64,000 nt of DNA from Delphinapterus leucas (lineage: Eukaryota > Chordata > Mammalia > Artiodactyla > Monodontidae), in NCBI RefSeq assembly GCF_002288925.2, contig NW_022098000.1:19392965-19456964 (forward strand), in the 5' to 3' direction. Both the position numbers and the translations under genes were made by a program. Of this stretch, positions 46,191 to 57,929 are shown one piece after another. Every line of letters starts with the position of its first letter. The stretch's first letter is position 1. Under the pieces are notes generated by a model, which saw nothing but the letters and a program-made list of their open reading frames with translations, did no database searches and was not told the origin of the DNA.

Positions 46191-47075
46191 CTAGAGAAGT
46201 TCCTTTAGAATTTGTTGTAAAGCTGGTTTGGTGGTGCTGAATTCTCTTAGCTTTTGTTTGTCTGTAAGGTTTCAATTTCTCTGTCAAATCTGAATGAGAT
46301 CCTTGCTGGGAAGTGTAATCTTGGTTGTAGGTTTTTCCCTTTCATCACTTTGAAAATGTCCTGCCACTCCCTTCTGCCTTGCAGAGTTTCTGCTGAATAA
46401 TCAGCTGTTAACCTATGGGGAGTCCCTTGTATATTATTTGCTGCTTTTCCCTTGCCGCTATTAATATTTTTTCTTTGTATTTAGTTTTTGATAGTTTGAT
46501 TATTATGTGTCTTGATGTGTTTCTTCTTGGATTTATCCTGTATGGGACTCTGTGCTTCCTGGACTTAATTGAGTATTTCTTTTCCCATATTAGGTAAGTT
46601 TTCAACTATAATCTCTTCAAATATTTTCTCAATCCCTTTTTTTTCTCTTCTTCCGGGACCCCAATAATTCGAATGTTGGTGCGTTTAATGTTGTCCCAGA
46701 GGTCTCTGAGATGTCCTCAATCCTTTTCATTCATTTTTCTTTATTCCGCTGTGAGGTAGTTATTTCAAATATCTTATCTTCCAGGTCACTTATCTGTTCT
46801 TCTGCCTCAGTTATTCTGCTGTTGATTCCTTCCAGAGGATTTTTAATTTCATTTACTGTGTTGTTCATCATTGTTTGTTTGCTCTTTAGTTCTTCTACGT
46901 CCTTGTGAAATATTTATTGTATTTTCTCCATTCTATTTACGAGATTTTGGATCATCTTTACTATCATTACTCTGAATTCTTTTTCAGGTAGACTGCCTAT
47001 TTCCTCTTCATCTGTTTGGTCTGGTGGGTTTTTACCTTGCTCCTTCATCTGCTGTGTGTTTCTCTGTCTTCCCAT
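46191..47075 (-). pseudogene. L1 ORF1 remnant
   Basis: In an intact L1, ORF1 encodes an RNA-binding, trimer-forming protein needed for the retrotransposition particle. Here it starts at an ATG complementary to 47073-47075 with MGRQRNTQQMKEQGKNPPDQ. It later shows RINPRRNTSRHIIIKLSK and AAREKQQIIYKG, and ends near the stop at 46191-46193 after an LQQILKELL-like end. At 885 bp it is slightly shorter than the usual length of about 1 kb. Frameshifts break it; the longest readable block is 46408-46605. ORF2 begins 58 bases downstream, as normal for L1. Confidence 0.85.
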
Positions 47076-49200
47076 TTTGCTTAACTTACAGTGTTTGGGG
47101 TCTCCTTTTTGCAGGCTGCAGGTTCGCAGTTCCCATTGTTTTTGGTGTCTGCCCCCAGTGGCTAATGTTGGTAAAGTGGGTTGTGTAGGACTCCTGGTGG
47201 AGGGGACTGGTGCCTGTGTTCTGGTGGATGAGGCTGGATCTTGTCTTTCTGATGGGCAGGACCACTTCCGGTGGTGTGTTTTGGGGTGTCTGTGAATTTA
47301 TTATGATTTTAGGCAGCCTCTCTGGTAATGGTTGGGGTTGTGTTCCTGTCTTGCTAGTTGTTTGGCATAGGGTGTACAGCACTGTAGCTTGCTGGTCGTT
47401 GATTGGAGCTGGGTCTTAGTGGTGAGATGGAGATCTCTGGGCGAGCTCTTGCTGTCTGATATTATATGGGGCTGGGAGGTCTCTGGTGGACCAATATCCT
47501 GAACTCAGCTCTCCCACCTCAGCGGCTCAGGCCTGACACCCAGCCAGAGCACCATGTCAGCCACACAGCTCAGAAGAAAAGGGAGGAAAAAAATTAAAAA
47601 ATAAATAAAATAAAATAAAGTTATTAAAATAAAAAATATTATGAAAAATAAAAAAATTAAAAATTAAAAAAAGAAAGAAAGAAAGAAGAGAGCAACCAAA
47701 GCAAAGAACAAATCCACCAATGATAACAAGCGCTAAAAGCTATACTAAAAAACAAACAAAAATAACAGACAGAACTCTAAGACAAATGGTAAAAGTAAAG
47801 CTATACAGACAAAATCAGACAAAGAAGCATACGCATACACACTCACAAAGAGAGAAAAAATAAAATAATATATATATAGATTAAAAAAAAAGGAAGACAG
47901 CAACCAAATCAATAAACAAATCTACCAGTGATAATAAGCTCTAAATACTAAACTAATATAAACATAAAACCAGAAACAAATTAGATGCAGAAAGCAAACC
48001 CCAAGTCTACAGTTGCTCCCAAAATCCATCTCCTCAATTTTGGGATGTTTTCTTGTCTATTCAGGTATTCCACAGATGCAGGGTACATCCAGTTGATTGT
48101 GGAGATTTAATCTGCTGCTCCTGAGGCTACTGGGAGAGATTTCCCTTTCTCTTCTTTGTTCGCACAGCTCCTGGGGTTCAGCTTTGGATTTGGCCCCGCC
48201 TCTGCGTGTAGGTCGCCGGAGGGTGTCTGTTCTTCGCTCAGACAGGACGGGGTTAAAGGAGCAGCTGATTAGGGGGCTCTGGCTCACTCAGGCGTTGGGG
48301 AGGGCGGGGTATAGATGCGGGGCGAGCCTGCAGTGGCAGAGGCCAGCATGGCGTTGCAACAGCCTGAGGCGCACTGTGTGTTCTCCCGGGGAAGTTGTCC
48401 CTGGATCATGGGACCCTGGCAGTGGCAGGCTGCACAGGCTCCCAGGAGGGGAGGTGTGGATAGTGACCTGTGCTCACACACAGGCTTCTTGGTGGCTGCC
48501 GCAGCAGCCTTAGCATTTCATGCTCGTCTCTGGTGTCCGCGCTGATAGCCGGGGCTCACGCCCATCTCTGGAGCTCATTTAGGTGGTGCTCTGAATCCCC
48601 TCTCCTCGCGTACCCTGAAACAACGGTCTCTTGACTTTTAGGTAGTTCCAGAGTTTTCCCCAGAATCCCTCCCATTTAGCTGTGGCGCACTAGCCCCCTT
48701 CAGGCTGTGTTCACGCAGCCAACCCCAGTCTTCTCCCTGGGATCTGACCTCTGAAGGCCAAGTCTCAGCAGCCCCCACCCGCCCCAGTGGGTAAGGAGAC
48801 GAGCCTCTCAGGCTGGTGAGTGCTGGTTGGCACTGATCCTCTGTGAGGGAATCTCTCCACTTTGCCCTCTGCACCCCTGTTGCTGCACTCTCCTCTGTGT
48901 CTCTGAAGCCTCCCTCTGCCCACCCGCCGTCTCCACCAGTGAAGGGGCTTCCTAGCGTGTGGAAACTTTTCTTCCTTCACAGTTCCCTCCCAGAGGTGCA
49001 AGTCCCGTCCCTATTCTTTTGTCTCTGTTTTTTCTTTTATCTTTTTCCCTACCCAGGTATGTGGGGGAGTTTCCTGCCTTTTGGGAAGTCTGAGGTCTTC
49101 TGCCAGTATTCAGTAGGTGTTCTGTAGGAGTTGTTCCACATGTAGATGTATTTCTGGGGAGGAAGGTGATTGCCATGTCTTACTCCTCCATCATCTTAAA
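47076..49200 (-). promoter_or_regulatory. L1 5'UTR with internal promoter region
   Basis: About 2.1 kb upstream of ORF1 on the minus strand. It has three parts: a GC-rich distal part (about 48.1-49.0 kb) that would carry the L1 internal promoter, an AT-rich middle (47.58-47.96 kb, A-rich on the plus strand) with a diverged tandem duplication, and a proximal part rich in GGTCTG/TTCTGG words. The many open frames in the GC-rich part are a composition effect. The region explains the only CpG-rich patch in the window, so it should not be taken for a host CpG-island promoter. Confidence 0.75.
47691..47960 (-). repeat. Diverged ~208-bp tandem duplication in the L1 5'UTR
   Basis: The segment starting agcaaccaaagcaaagaaca at 47691 recurs as agcaaccaaatcaataaaca at 47899. 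It continues in parallel through CAAATCCACCAATGATAAC/CAAATCTACCAGTGATAAT, and the offset is 208 bases. Internal A-rich tracts and an ATATATATAG patch lie between the copies. Confidence 0.85.
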
Positions 49201-50349
49201 GGTCCCTTGCACTGTAATCATCTTTATATTATGCCACAACATGGCTTCAAAAAGATAATCTATATAAACCATATATTAGACTCTTATGTCTCTGCAGGAA
49301 GTACACATAGACATGAACTAGCCTGAGAGAAAAGTAAGCCTTTACCTAGAGATTTAAGAAAGTCTTAAATTTCCTTCTTGATTTTATATGGTAAGAAGGT
49401 AAATGTTTTTTCTACTTTCATTATAGGAGTTTATGTTGTCTATTTTGGGTTGTGTTCAATTTTAAGTTCAATAAATTGCTTCATACATTATCCTGGTTTT
49501 CATTCCCAACGTGAAATTTGAACTTGGGTCCTCAACCATAAAAGGGGAGTGAGGCATATTGAAAATGTTAGCTTACTGTTGCTAGTTCTACTGGGTACCA
49601 GAATCCTCATCTGCCCCTCCAGAGGGACCCTCTGCTCTAGAAATGCACATGGGCTGGAAGGAATCACGGATGGACTGTCAGGGCAGTGAATGCAGCAGTG
49701 CCATTTGAGAACAGTTTGATAAAGTTGTTCTAATGTTAGAGGGTTGGAGAGAATGCCTGTCATTTTGGATTGGGTTAAAAAGGAATAGGAAGAAACAGTG
49801 ATACTTCCTCAAATGCAATGCTTCCCATGAATTACCCAGGATCTCAGCTCACCTTGGGAAGGCACGCTTGAGGCAAGAATTATTATGCCTTATGGAAACA
49901 GCAAAAGCATGACCTGGACTCTGCATTCCTGGGTAGAAACCATTTTTAACTAGAAAGGCATTGCTTTGCACCCCAAATGATGTGTGTGGCCCTAGGAATG
50001 TAGAATAACAACAGAGATGTCAGTGAACCACAGCTGGCTCTAAATAGCAGTGTCTCTGTAGGAAATAAAGTCATGGAGCTCGCTAGGGGGGATAATTGCA
50101 TGCTCTAGTCTGCAATATTATTTCATATGATCAATTTTATGAAGACTTTTTAAAAGAAAAAAAAGACAACACTAAATGAATAAACAAATGCAAACCTCTG
50201 GTTTTTCATTTATCTTTCTAGATTAGATTGACTCCTGCTTACCCTTTTCAGCCTCATAGTACTCACTTCTCCACACCATACACAACTTTTTGCAGTAACC
50301 TGAATGCACCTAATTGATCACACACATCTACATAATACCAGCATATGAT
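49201..50349. other. No gene recognised
   Basis: About 1.1 kb of unassigned sequence. The 87-codon frame at 49500-49763 (-) shows no domain. Confidence 0.5.
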
Positions 50350-50575
50350 TATATGGTGCTTAGGACTTTCTAGCATTGCTCTATGTGCTTGACATAGGGC
50401 ATTTTATGCTCACAATCATACTCTGCATTAGGTATTATTATTACCCCTATTTGATGCATGAGAAAAATGGGGTCACAGAATGGTATGTAACTTGGGCAAA
50501 GTCACACAGTTGGTCAGTAACAGACCAAAATTCAAATAGAGGTAACATAGTTTCAGAGACCATCCTTTTAACCTT
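50350..50575 (-). mobile_element. MIR element
   Basis: Antisense MIR order: 'ctatgtgcttgacatagggc', 'ggtattattattaccccta', 'tttgatgcatgagaaaaatg', 'gggcaaagtcacacagttgg' and 'agaccaaaattcaaatag'. Confidence 0.75.
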
Positions 50576-50599
50576 AAGTTATGCTTTTAAATTTGATAT

Positions 50600-50924
50600 T
50601 ATCTTTATTTGGAAGGTCCTTTCAACCTTTAAAGCCTGTCTACCTCCTTCATCATTTAAAACTTAGATTGACCTCATCTACTTAGCAAAGTTGTCCTTTG
50701 ATCCCTCTCTTACCCTCATCACCCTGCCATTCTTCACCAGATTAGGTGTCAATCCTCAGGCAGCCTGAGATTGCCCTGTTATTTGTTGGTCTCCTCTACT
50801 AGATGTGAAATCCTGTACATTGGGGTAGTATTTATTCCTTTTTACATCTATGTACGTATGTATGCATGCCGTCTATGTATGGCACATAGTAGGTGTTAAG
50901 TAAATATTTATTGAATGAAATACT
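50600..50924 (+). mobile_element. L2 3' end
   Basis: L2 plus-strand phrases ('ggaaggtcctttcaaccttt', 'ctgccattcttcaccaga') lead to the diagnostic 3' end 'ggcacatagtaggtgttaag' with 'taaatatttattgaatga'. Confidence 0.8.
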
Positions 50925-51234
50925 ATAATAAATAGGAGGATATGTCTGTGTAGAGATTAGAGTTGTCATTCATTCACTAGTTGGTAATGATCTTCGGAAT
51001 TTAGTTAAAACTATTTTAGGTAGTTTTGAGTGGGTGTAGCTCAGAACTTCAGCTACCACACACAAAAGCTGAATGAAGAATTCTGTTGACATATAGGTGC
51101 TTCTCAGAGAAAAATGAACTCTCTTTTTAAACTATTTTACAGAGTTTCCAACCTTAATCCACAAAGTGTCAAATTTTCTGTTTCTTTCTCTAAAAGGACA
51201 GCTACTCCTGAGATCTAAAGAATGCTTTCTTCAG

Positions 51235-51432
51235 GGGCTTCCCTGGTGACACAGTGGTTGAGAGTCCGCCTGCCGATGCAGGGGACACGGGTTCGTGCCC
51301 CGGTCTGGGAAGATCCCACATGCCGCGGAGCAGCTGGGCCCGTGAGCCATGGCCGCTGAGCCTGCGCGTGCGGAGCCTGAGCTCCGCAACAGGAGAGGCC
51401 ACAACAGTGAGAGGCCCGCGTATCGCAAAAAT
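51235..51432 (+). mobile_element. CHR-family SINE without clear target duplication
   Basis: Full-length CHR SINE from GGGCTTCCCTGGTGACACAG to GCCCGCGTATCGC, with a very short A-tail (about five A). Box A has changed (TGACACAGTGG) and box B (GGTTCGTGCCC) is intact. No direct repeat flanks it. The duplication and most of the tail have probably been lost. Confidence 0.93.
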
Positions 51433-52279
51433 AGCAACCAAACAAAAACAGATGTTTGCGACTATATTATAATTTGAGGAAAGGCTTTGGGAGACCAGTT
51501 TTTTTTCCCAGATACTAAGTGATTCAAATCTCAAGAACCTTAAAGGAATCATAATTCAAAGCTTGAACTAAGAAATATCCTTTGTGTGGACTCTGTTGAC
51601 AGAAGTCAAGCTGATGGTTTTAGACAACATGACATTAAGTCAATAGCTTGTTTTGAAAACTGTGCTGATGTTAATGACTTTTTTTTATAGTAAGCAGGGC
51701 ATCCAGTGTGAGTTGCTATAAAAGAGCCTTCTCTCAACGTGGCTGATACTTCAATGTCCTTTTCAGAAATGTCTTCCCTTTAGACCCCTACTGAAAGCAG
51801 GAAAGTCATAGCATCCAGTAATCCTAGGCTGTTGTAATTAGCATTCCCTGTGCATTATCTCAGGTGAGAAAGGGAGGGTAGCCAGTAGATTAAGGTATGC
51901 TGGTTCTATTCCATATCGGATGAATGTGGACTGCAATTCTATTCCCATAGAAAACAGCAAAATGGATCTGAGAGAAAACCAACATGTAAATGCACCAAGC
52001 AGGCTGTGAGGCTTTACCCCAAAGCTTCACACATCCGTAAGAAAAGATGAGGGAAAACCAAACTTACCCACAGTGACATTAAAAGAACATCATTTCCTAC
52101 CCTAGGTTAGTCTCAAGTGTTTTATGTTCATTGCAAGGGAGCACTTTTTCTTCTTTACTGGATTTAAAATATTTATACCCTGCCTAGGCATGGCTTGAAC
52201 AACTAGAAAAACAGAATTGCCATTTGTTGAGGAGAAAACTGCCAGAGAAATGGTTGGGGATGGAGAGGAGAACCGTAAT
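51433..52279. other. No gene recognised
   Basis: About 0.85 kb of unassigned, repeat-poor sequence. Confidence 0.45.
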
Positions 52280-53000
52280 TCATTTCAAACCTGTTAAGCT
52301 GGAGGTGCTACTTAGACCCCGAGGAAGAGCTGTCAAGGAGACAGTTAAACCTATGAGACTCTTCTTCAGGGATGAGGTCTGGGTTGAAGTTATACATTTG
52401 TGAGTCACCAATATATAGTCAGTATTTAAAGCCATAAAGCTGGATGAAATAACCAATGGATTAGAACAGACAGAATAAAGAAGAGGGCCGATGAGTAAGC
52501 CAAATGTAATTTGGTACTTGAAAGGCGGGATGATGAAGAGGAACCAAGATGAGAAGAGTGTTCCATGAAGACGGAGAAAAATCAGGAGGCTGAGGTGCTC
52601 TGGAAGCCCACTGAAAAGAGTACTTCAGGGATGAGGGGTGATCCCTTTTGTCAAATAACGTTGAGGGGTCCAGTAAGATAAGCCTTAAGACTGCCCATTA
52701 GATTTAACTACACAGAGGTCACTGGTGACCTTGATAAGAGCAATGCTAGTGGAATTTTGGGGAACAAAGTCTAGTGGGAGGGAGTTGAAGAGAAAAATTA
52801 GAGATAAATTTTGGCAGATGTTTTGTTGTAAAGGGGAGAAGAAAAATGGGGTGGTAGCCAGGTGAAGATATGAGATCAAAAGAGTCATGTGTTTGTTTAA
52901 GAAATGAGAAATTACTGATGGGACTTATGAAGTAAAGAGAAAATTCACAATTTTCAGGAAAAAGAGAGGAAATGACTTGATCTGTATGATTGAGTAGGCA
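52280..53000 (-). mobile_element. L2 LINE internal fragment
   Basis: Antisense L2 phrases in order: 'ctggaggtgctacttagacc', 'gtgttccatgaagacgga', 'ctgaaaagagtacttcaggg', 'ttttgtcaaataacgttgag', 'gaggtcactggtgaccttga', 'taagagcaatgctagtggaa' and 'ttgaagagaaaaattaga'. It is old and has no usable frame. Confidence 0.7.
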
Positions 53001-53524
53001 ACAACAAGCTAGGTTGAGCCGGACCCCTAAATACTTGGGGATCAGTCCAGAGCAGCCATATTTTTTTGGAGGCCTGAGCAAACTTCAAAGATAGCAGAAG
53101 AACCTAGATCTCTCTTCCCTCCATTAGGAGTGCATAAACACACTCTCTACCCTGGAGCTTTGAAAGAAGTAGAGAAAGAGAGACCACGGAGAGCTGGAGA
53201 AAGAACTCTGAAATGAAATACTTACCCTAATGGTGCTGGGGTAAACTAAAATAATCATTCTATGTTTAAGTGTAATAGCTCTTAACTATTCAAAACCAGT
53301 TCATGCCCACCTGACTTAAGTCAGTTGCAGCTCCACTGGGGAGACTTCCTGTGAATCTGTGTCAGGTCCTGATGTCGCACCTGCCAGTTCTGTCTTAGGT
53401 GGGATTAATGCCATGGAAAGGGAACCGAATAGCCCTCCAAGAACTTCAGGGCTTAACTGTCTGTGTGGAGTAGAGGAGGGGATCCATTTCAAGTGAAGAA
53501 ACTGTGAGTTTATGAAGCAGCATC
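53001..53524. other. No gene recognised
   Basis: About 0.5 kb of unassigned sequence between L2 and MIR relics. Confidence 0.45.
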
Positions 53525-53738
53525 ATAGCTTAAAGGTGAGGCACTCTGGCTGCAGAAGTAGCCCATGGGCCTGAATCCTGGCTCTAACACTTCCTAGCTC
53601 TCTGTTGCCTCATCTCTAAGATAAGGATAATATTTATGTGTAGTACCTAAAATTGTGTGAGGGTTAAATATATGCAATGCGTTTAAAATGGTACCTGGTA
53701 CATACATAGGGCATTATTATTATTGTTATTATTTTCAC
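53525..53738 (+). mobile_element. MIR element with TTA tail
   Basis: MIR order: 'gcctgaatcctggctctaac', 'acttcctagc', 'gcctcatctctaagataagg', 'ataatattta', 'gtgtgagggttaaatatatg' and 'atggtacctggtacatacat'. It ends in an ATTATTATTGTTATT stretch. Confidence 0.8.
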
Positions 53739-54045
53739 TCTCTTGGTTGCCAGATTTTGCTGGGCACTACCATCCACTTCCCAGGAATTTTGACAGATCT
53801 CAGAATGGTTAATGGTCTTCTTCTTTACTCCTGTTGGGGCCAGAGTGTGTTTTCTGGTCAGGAGCATCCTCAGTTGAATCCAACTCTACATGTTGTGCCA
53901 TGTCTCGGGAAAGACAATAGCATAACAGCATTTTCATTTAGAAGAAAACGAAATTGATTTTCTAATTGTCTCACTTGTCCCACTTTCAATAACAATTGTT
54001 CTTCAGCTTTTACAGCAATTACATGCACACAGTGCTGGTGCTTTG
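53739..54045. other. No gene recognised
   Basis: Short unassigned stretch. Minus-strand frames overlap it (53664-53867), but similarity to any family was not recognised. Confidence 0.4.
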
Positions 54046-54475
54046 TCAGATTTTCACATGCAGGCTTAATTGCTTGACTACTCCGGGATCCTTGTTCATC
54101 AGTCTCTTAATCGTGGCATCGCATTTCTTCTGACTGCTGCCCAATTTGTCTACATTGTTTTTGAAATGAGATGTCTCTATGCAAACGGGATTCTGAAAGT
54201 GTAATTTCTCCATCATTAGAGGGGGAGCCAGCATCTTCCTGCTCCCCAGCCCGATGGCTCTATATCTGCATCTCCAAATAACATTGGCCTTTTCAGACTC
54301 GATATCACATGTCTAGCTGATTGCAGTGTCATCTCATAGACTGTCCACCTTCCTGTTACAAAGTTCTTTGACAATATCACTTTCTGCATTTTCTTCTTCT
54401 TGACTGTCTACACGCCAAATGTGCAAGTTAGCTCTTTCTCCAGATGGAATCTCATTGTGTCATGTTCAGCTCCTA
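54046..54475 (-). pseudogene. Possible unidentified pseudogene fragment
   Basis: On the minus strand one frame stays open for most of about 140 codons, with only two internal stops (near 54330 and 54310). It has ordinary, non-repetitive amino-acid content: an acidic block QEEENAESDIVKEL, then MMEKLHFQNPVCIETSHFKN and KKCDATIKRLMNKDPGVVKQ, before a stop at 54046-54048. No transposon signature is seen in this interval. I do not recognise the protein. It could be a decayed processed pseudogene, an old exon or a chance frame. No poly-A tail or target duplication was seen. Confidence 0.2.
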
Positions 54476-55264
54476 CTTAAAATGACATCTGATGGAGAAA
54501 GTAATAAGTTGCTCTCAACACTTTAGTAGGTTACCTGCTTGCATCAGGGTGTGCTTTCCAGAGCTTAGAAGAAATAGTTTTCAACTATATATATTTTTTT
54601 CTTTTTTTCCTATGTGTGGGAAAAAATGGTGCCATGTTTTATAAAATGACCTGAGTTTTTAAAATGCATGTAGCAAATCTGGTCAATTACAGAAGTAGGA
54701 GTCTCATGCCATTTACTCAGCAGTTTGTTTTACCAGGTACACAGTTTGATAAGTATCCACAGGATGACTGATTTATATTTTGTACGAGAGAAAGAACTTG
54801 CCTAGGATAACTCTGGACATCTTGTTATATCCCATTCCCAAATCTGTCAAACATTTAATGACAGCCAGAGCACAAAACAATATTTTGCTTGTTCATAAGC
54901 AACAAGGCTCATGAGTAGAAATAGCTATTTTTCTAAATGTTTATATGGTGGGGGACAAACTGTAGTATATAGCTCATGTTCCTGGGAAATCATAAAATGG
55001 TATGCTGTGTTAATTTTCAATATACCTTATCAGTAAGATTCTATATGCATGGTTGTTATACTGCTAGAATACGAAAAAAAAGAAAACTCACTGAAAGCCA
55101 AATCCTAATGGATTTGCCTCTCTTAAAATAATTAAATGTTTCAAGAGAATCTTTTCAATATGTGTCAAATTTAATTCCCTGTTCTGAAAGCCAACATCCT
55201 GTCAATTGAAGATTTTAAGGATTTCAGGACACCACAATTTAAAATTCGTGTTTTTTTGGGGAAA
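54476..55264. other. No gene recognised
   Basis: About 0.8 kb of AT-rich, unassigned sequence. Confidence 0.45.
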
Positions 55265-55385
55265 AAAAATATATCTATAACTGAATCACTTTGCTGTACA
55301 CCTGAAACTAACACAATATTGTCAATCAACTATTATATTTCAATAAATGAATGAATGAATGAATGACTAAATAAATAAATAAAAT
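55265..55385 (+). mobile_element. Short L1 3' end with (GAAT)n/(AAAT)n tail
   Basis: About 85 bases of L1 3'UTR ('ataactgaatcactttgctg', 'tacacctgaaactaacac', 'tatatttcaataaatg'-type end) run into GAAT and AAAT tandem repeats. The copy is strongly 5'-truncated. Confidence 0.85.
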
Positions 55386-55589
55386 TAGTGTTTTGGTCAA
55401 GTTGCAACAAATGTTCTATTATTTCTTTCACTTGACTGAACAAGAAAACCCAAAACATTATCAGACTGGAAACTTACCACGGGACAGAATTTTACATATT
55501 ATCCTAAAATGTGATTCATCAAATGAGCACCATGGTTGTCCCACTCCAGGCAGACTGGTGTTATGGAATGGGCTCAGCCCATTCTAGCA

Positions 55590-56557
55590 GACATGTATGG
55601 CTTTTCTTCCTCATCTCCCTGACCTCTTAACTACGGGCTCGGTTCCTGGCCCTTTTCTCTATCCTCACTTACTGCCTTGGTGATTTCTTGCAGCCTAAGG
55701 AACTTTAAATACTTCCTTTATATTCCACAATTTATATAAATACCTCTGAACTTTCCCTGCACTGTGACTCCTATTTATATCTGGCACTCACCGTCTTCAC
55801 TTAGACTGATAACTTAATATGCCCAGACTTAGACTTAAGATGCTCTAAATGAGCTCCAGATCCCTTTCCTTAGCATTCTCTGCAAAGTCTCCCCCATCTC
55901 TGTTAACGGCGTCGCCAACTCCATTCTCCCAGTTGCTCAGAACAAATACTTAGAAGCATTTCTTTCACACCTGTATCATCCAATCCATCAGTATATCCTC
56001 CTGGCTCTGTACTCTCAGCGTATCTAGAATCCTACCACACGTCACCACCTCCACTCCTGTGACCCTGCTCCATGACCCCATCATCTCTCACTAGCAATAG
56101 TGTGGGAACCTGCTTATTGGTTCCCTGCTTCTTCCCTTGCCTCACTTCAGTCTATTCTCAAATCAGCAGCCAGCGTATCAGTTTTATCAAGTTTCTCCTC
56201 TGCCCCATGCCCTCCAATGCCCTACAAGATTCTGACATCAAATTTTGTATCTTCTTGGGTGTCTGTTTCCCCTAAAATCCAGAGGGTTCAAACCCTCATC
56301 TTCTCCAGGTATTTACTCAAATTCTCCTTAAAATTGCAATCCCCTACACTCCCTACCCCCCTCATGATTTCTTTTTCTTCTTAGTGTTTATCACTATACA
56401 AAATACCACCTATTTAGTTATTTATTTCATTTATCATCTCTCTTACTCCAAAAAGATTAGGTCCTTTAGGGCAGCGTTTCTGTTTGTTATGTTTGTTTTT
56501 ATGTGCAGTAGTTCCAACAATGACTGGTTCACAGAAGGCACTCAAAAATATCTATTG
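55590..56557 (+). mobile_element. L2 LINE, about 1 kb 3' part
   Basis: A long plus-strand L2 copy: 'cagtatatcctcctggctct', 'cacgtcaccacctccactcc', 'ccatcatctctcactagcaa', 'cagtctattctcaaatcagc', 'cctctgccccatgccctcca' and the 3' end 'cagaaggcactcaaaaata' with 'tctattgaaagaat'. Frames at 56072-56275 and 56100-56384 are incidental. Confidence 0.8.
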
Positions 56558-56561
56558 AAAG

Positions 56562-57195
56562 AATCACATGATCCTGCAATCCCACTCCTGGGCATATATC
56601 CTAAGAAAACCATTATGCGAAAAGATACATGCACCCCCATGTTCACTGCAGCACTATTTACAATAGCCAAGATATGGAAGCAACCTAAATGTCCATCAAC
56701 AGATGAATGGATAAATATGTGGTATATTTATACAATGGAATATTACTCAGCCATAAGATGAATGAAATAATGCCATTTGCAGCAGCATGGGTGGACCTAG
56801 AGATTATCATACTAAGTGAAGTAAGTCAGACAGAGAAAGACCAGTATGATATCGCTTATATGTGGAATCTAAAATAAATGACACAAATGAACTTATATAC
56901 AAAACAGAAATATACCTTTGGACAAAGAAGATGAACTTATGATTACCAAATGGGAAAGGGGGAGAGGGATAAATTAGGAGTTAGGAATTAACATATACAC
57001 ACTACTATATATAAAATAGATAACCAACAAGGACCTACTCTATAGTACAGGGAACTATACTCAATATTTTGTAATACCTATAAGGGAAAAAAAAATGACA
57101 AAATAGATATATGTGTATGTATAACTGAATCACTTTGCTTTACATATGAAACTAACACAACATTGTAAATAAACTATACTTCAAAAAAAAAAAGA
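56562..57195 (+). mobile_element. 5'-truncated L1 LINE
   Basis: The last part of L1 ORF2 (readable as [35 protein letters not shown] and YYSAI, 56384-56761 frame) and the 3'UTR, which ends in 'cattgtaaataaactatact' and an A-run. The ORF2 end contains frame breaks after 56761. It inserted directly at the L2 3' end. A clean target duplication was not found. Confidence 0.9.
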
Positions 57196-57929
57196 ATTAA
57201 AAAAACACATGCTGCAACCTCCTCTTGTTTTATAATCATTTAAAAGGCACGCTATAAAATGATGGTTATGGGAATCATCGTTGTATCACATTCATACTGT
57301 AAACATACTTATTTAAAAGAGAAGGCAGGAAAAGTAAACCCAATTAAAAAATGCTCCCTAATCTAATTATTTTCCATACTTCTAACTTTTGACATCACCT
57401 CTTCTCTTCAATATATGCTCTTAAAGATTTAAACCATCAAAGATTTATGTAAATGAGGGCATATTTATGGAAAAGGAAGGGAAAAGGATTATAAATGCTC
57501 CAACAACTTCAGCCCACTCTTCAGTCCCACCGCATATGATGCACTAACATTTACTTTTATATTCTCACTGTGGATGGTTGGATAGAGCCAGGGGTGTGGA
57601 GGCTTCCTATGGGACTGAGAACTCACCTTGAAATGTCTTCACTATTTACTTCAACCAGAAAAGTATTTCATTAAGAAACTAAATGAGGCTGCTCATTATG
57701 GTCCAGTGTTTCTGTGCAGAAATCAAGCACAAAATGAACGAAATGGGAAGATAATTTGGCCTATGTACAACAAGAGGAGTTTCTTTCCTCCACATCTCCA
57801 CACAAGGACCATTATTCTGCTGTCCAAGAAGAGGAAGTCAAGCTGACACAAATATGGAAAAATTCAGGCTCACTCATACCTGGTTTATGTTTAAGCTACT
57901 GTTAAAGAACTTAAGTGCACTTCTAGACC
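57196..57929. other. No gene recognised
   Basis: About 0.7 kb of unassigned sequence. The 72-codon frame at 57628-57846 has no recognisable domain. Confidence 0.45.

Larger units (their letters stand above)
41736..49200 (-). mobile_element. Nearly full-length L1 LINE, inactive
   Basis: On the minus strand all L1 parts appear in order: 5'UTR (about 49200-47076), ORF1 (47075-46191), a 58-base spacer, ORF2 (46132 to about 42099) and 3'UTR (to about 41736). The 5' end has the cetartiodactyl pattern around AAGATGATGGAGGAGTAAGAC. A CHR SINE (42604-42802) and a 10-N gap (43302-43311) interrupt it. ORF2 is broken by several frameshifts and stops, so the copy cannot move. I could not identify a target duplication at the ends, so both boundaries are uncertain by about 10-20 bases. 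Confidence 0.93.

Noticed and set aside
48097..48513. 138-codon frame in a GC-rich patch, possible CpG-island gene
   Set aside because: It lies in the 5'UTR of the minus-strand L1, in a patch with overlapping frames in several registers and no known domain. GC content explains it.
41720..49220. Target duplication of the long L1
   Set aside because: I compared the flanks at both ends and found no direct repeat longer than chance.
56555..57225. Target duplication of the L1 at 56.6 kb
   Set aside because: CACATG occurs on both sides (near 56566 and 57207), but the adjoining bases do not match without gaps, so I do not claim it.
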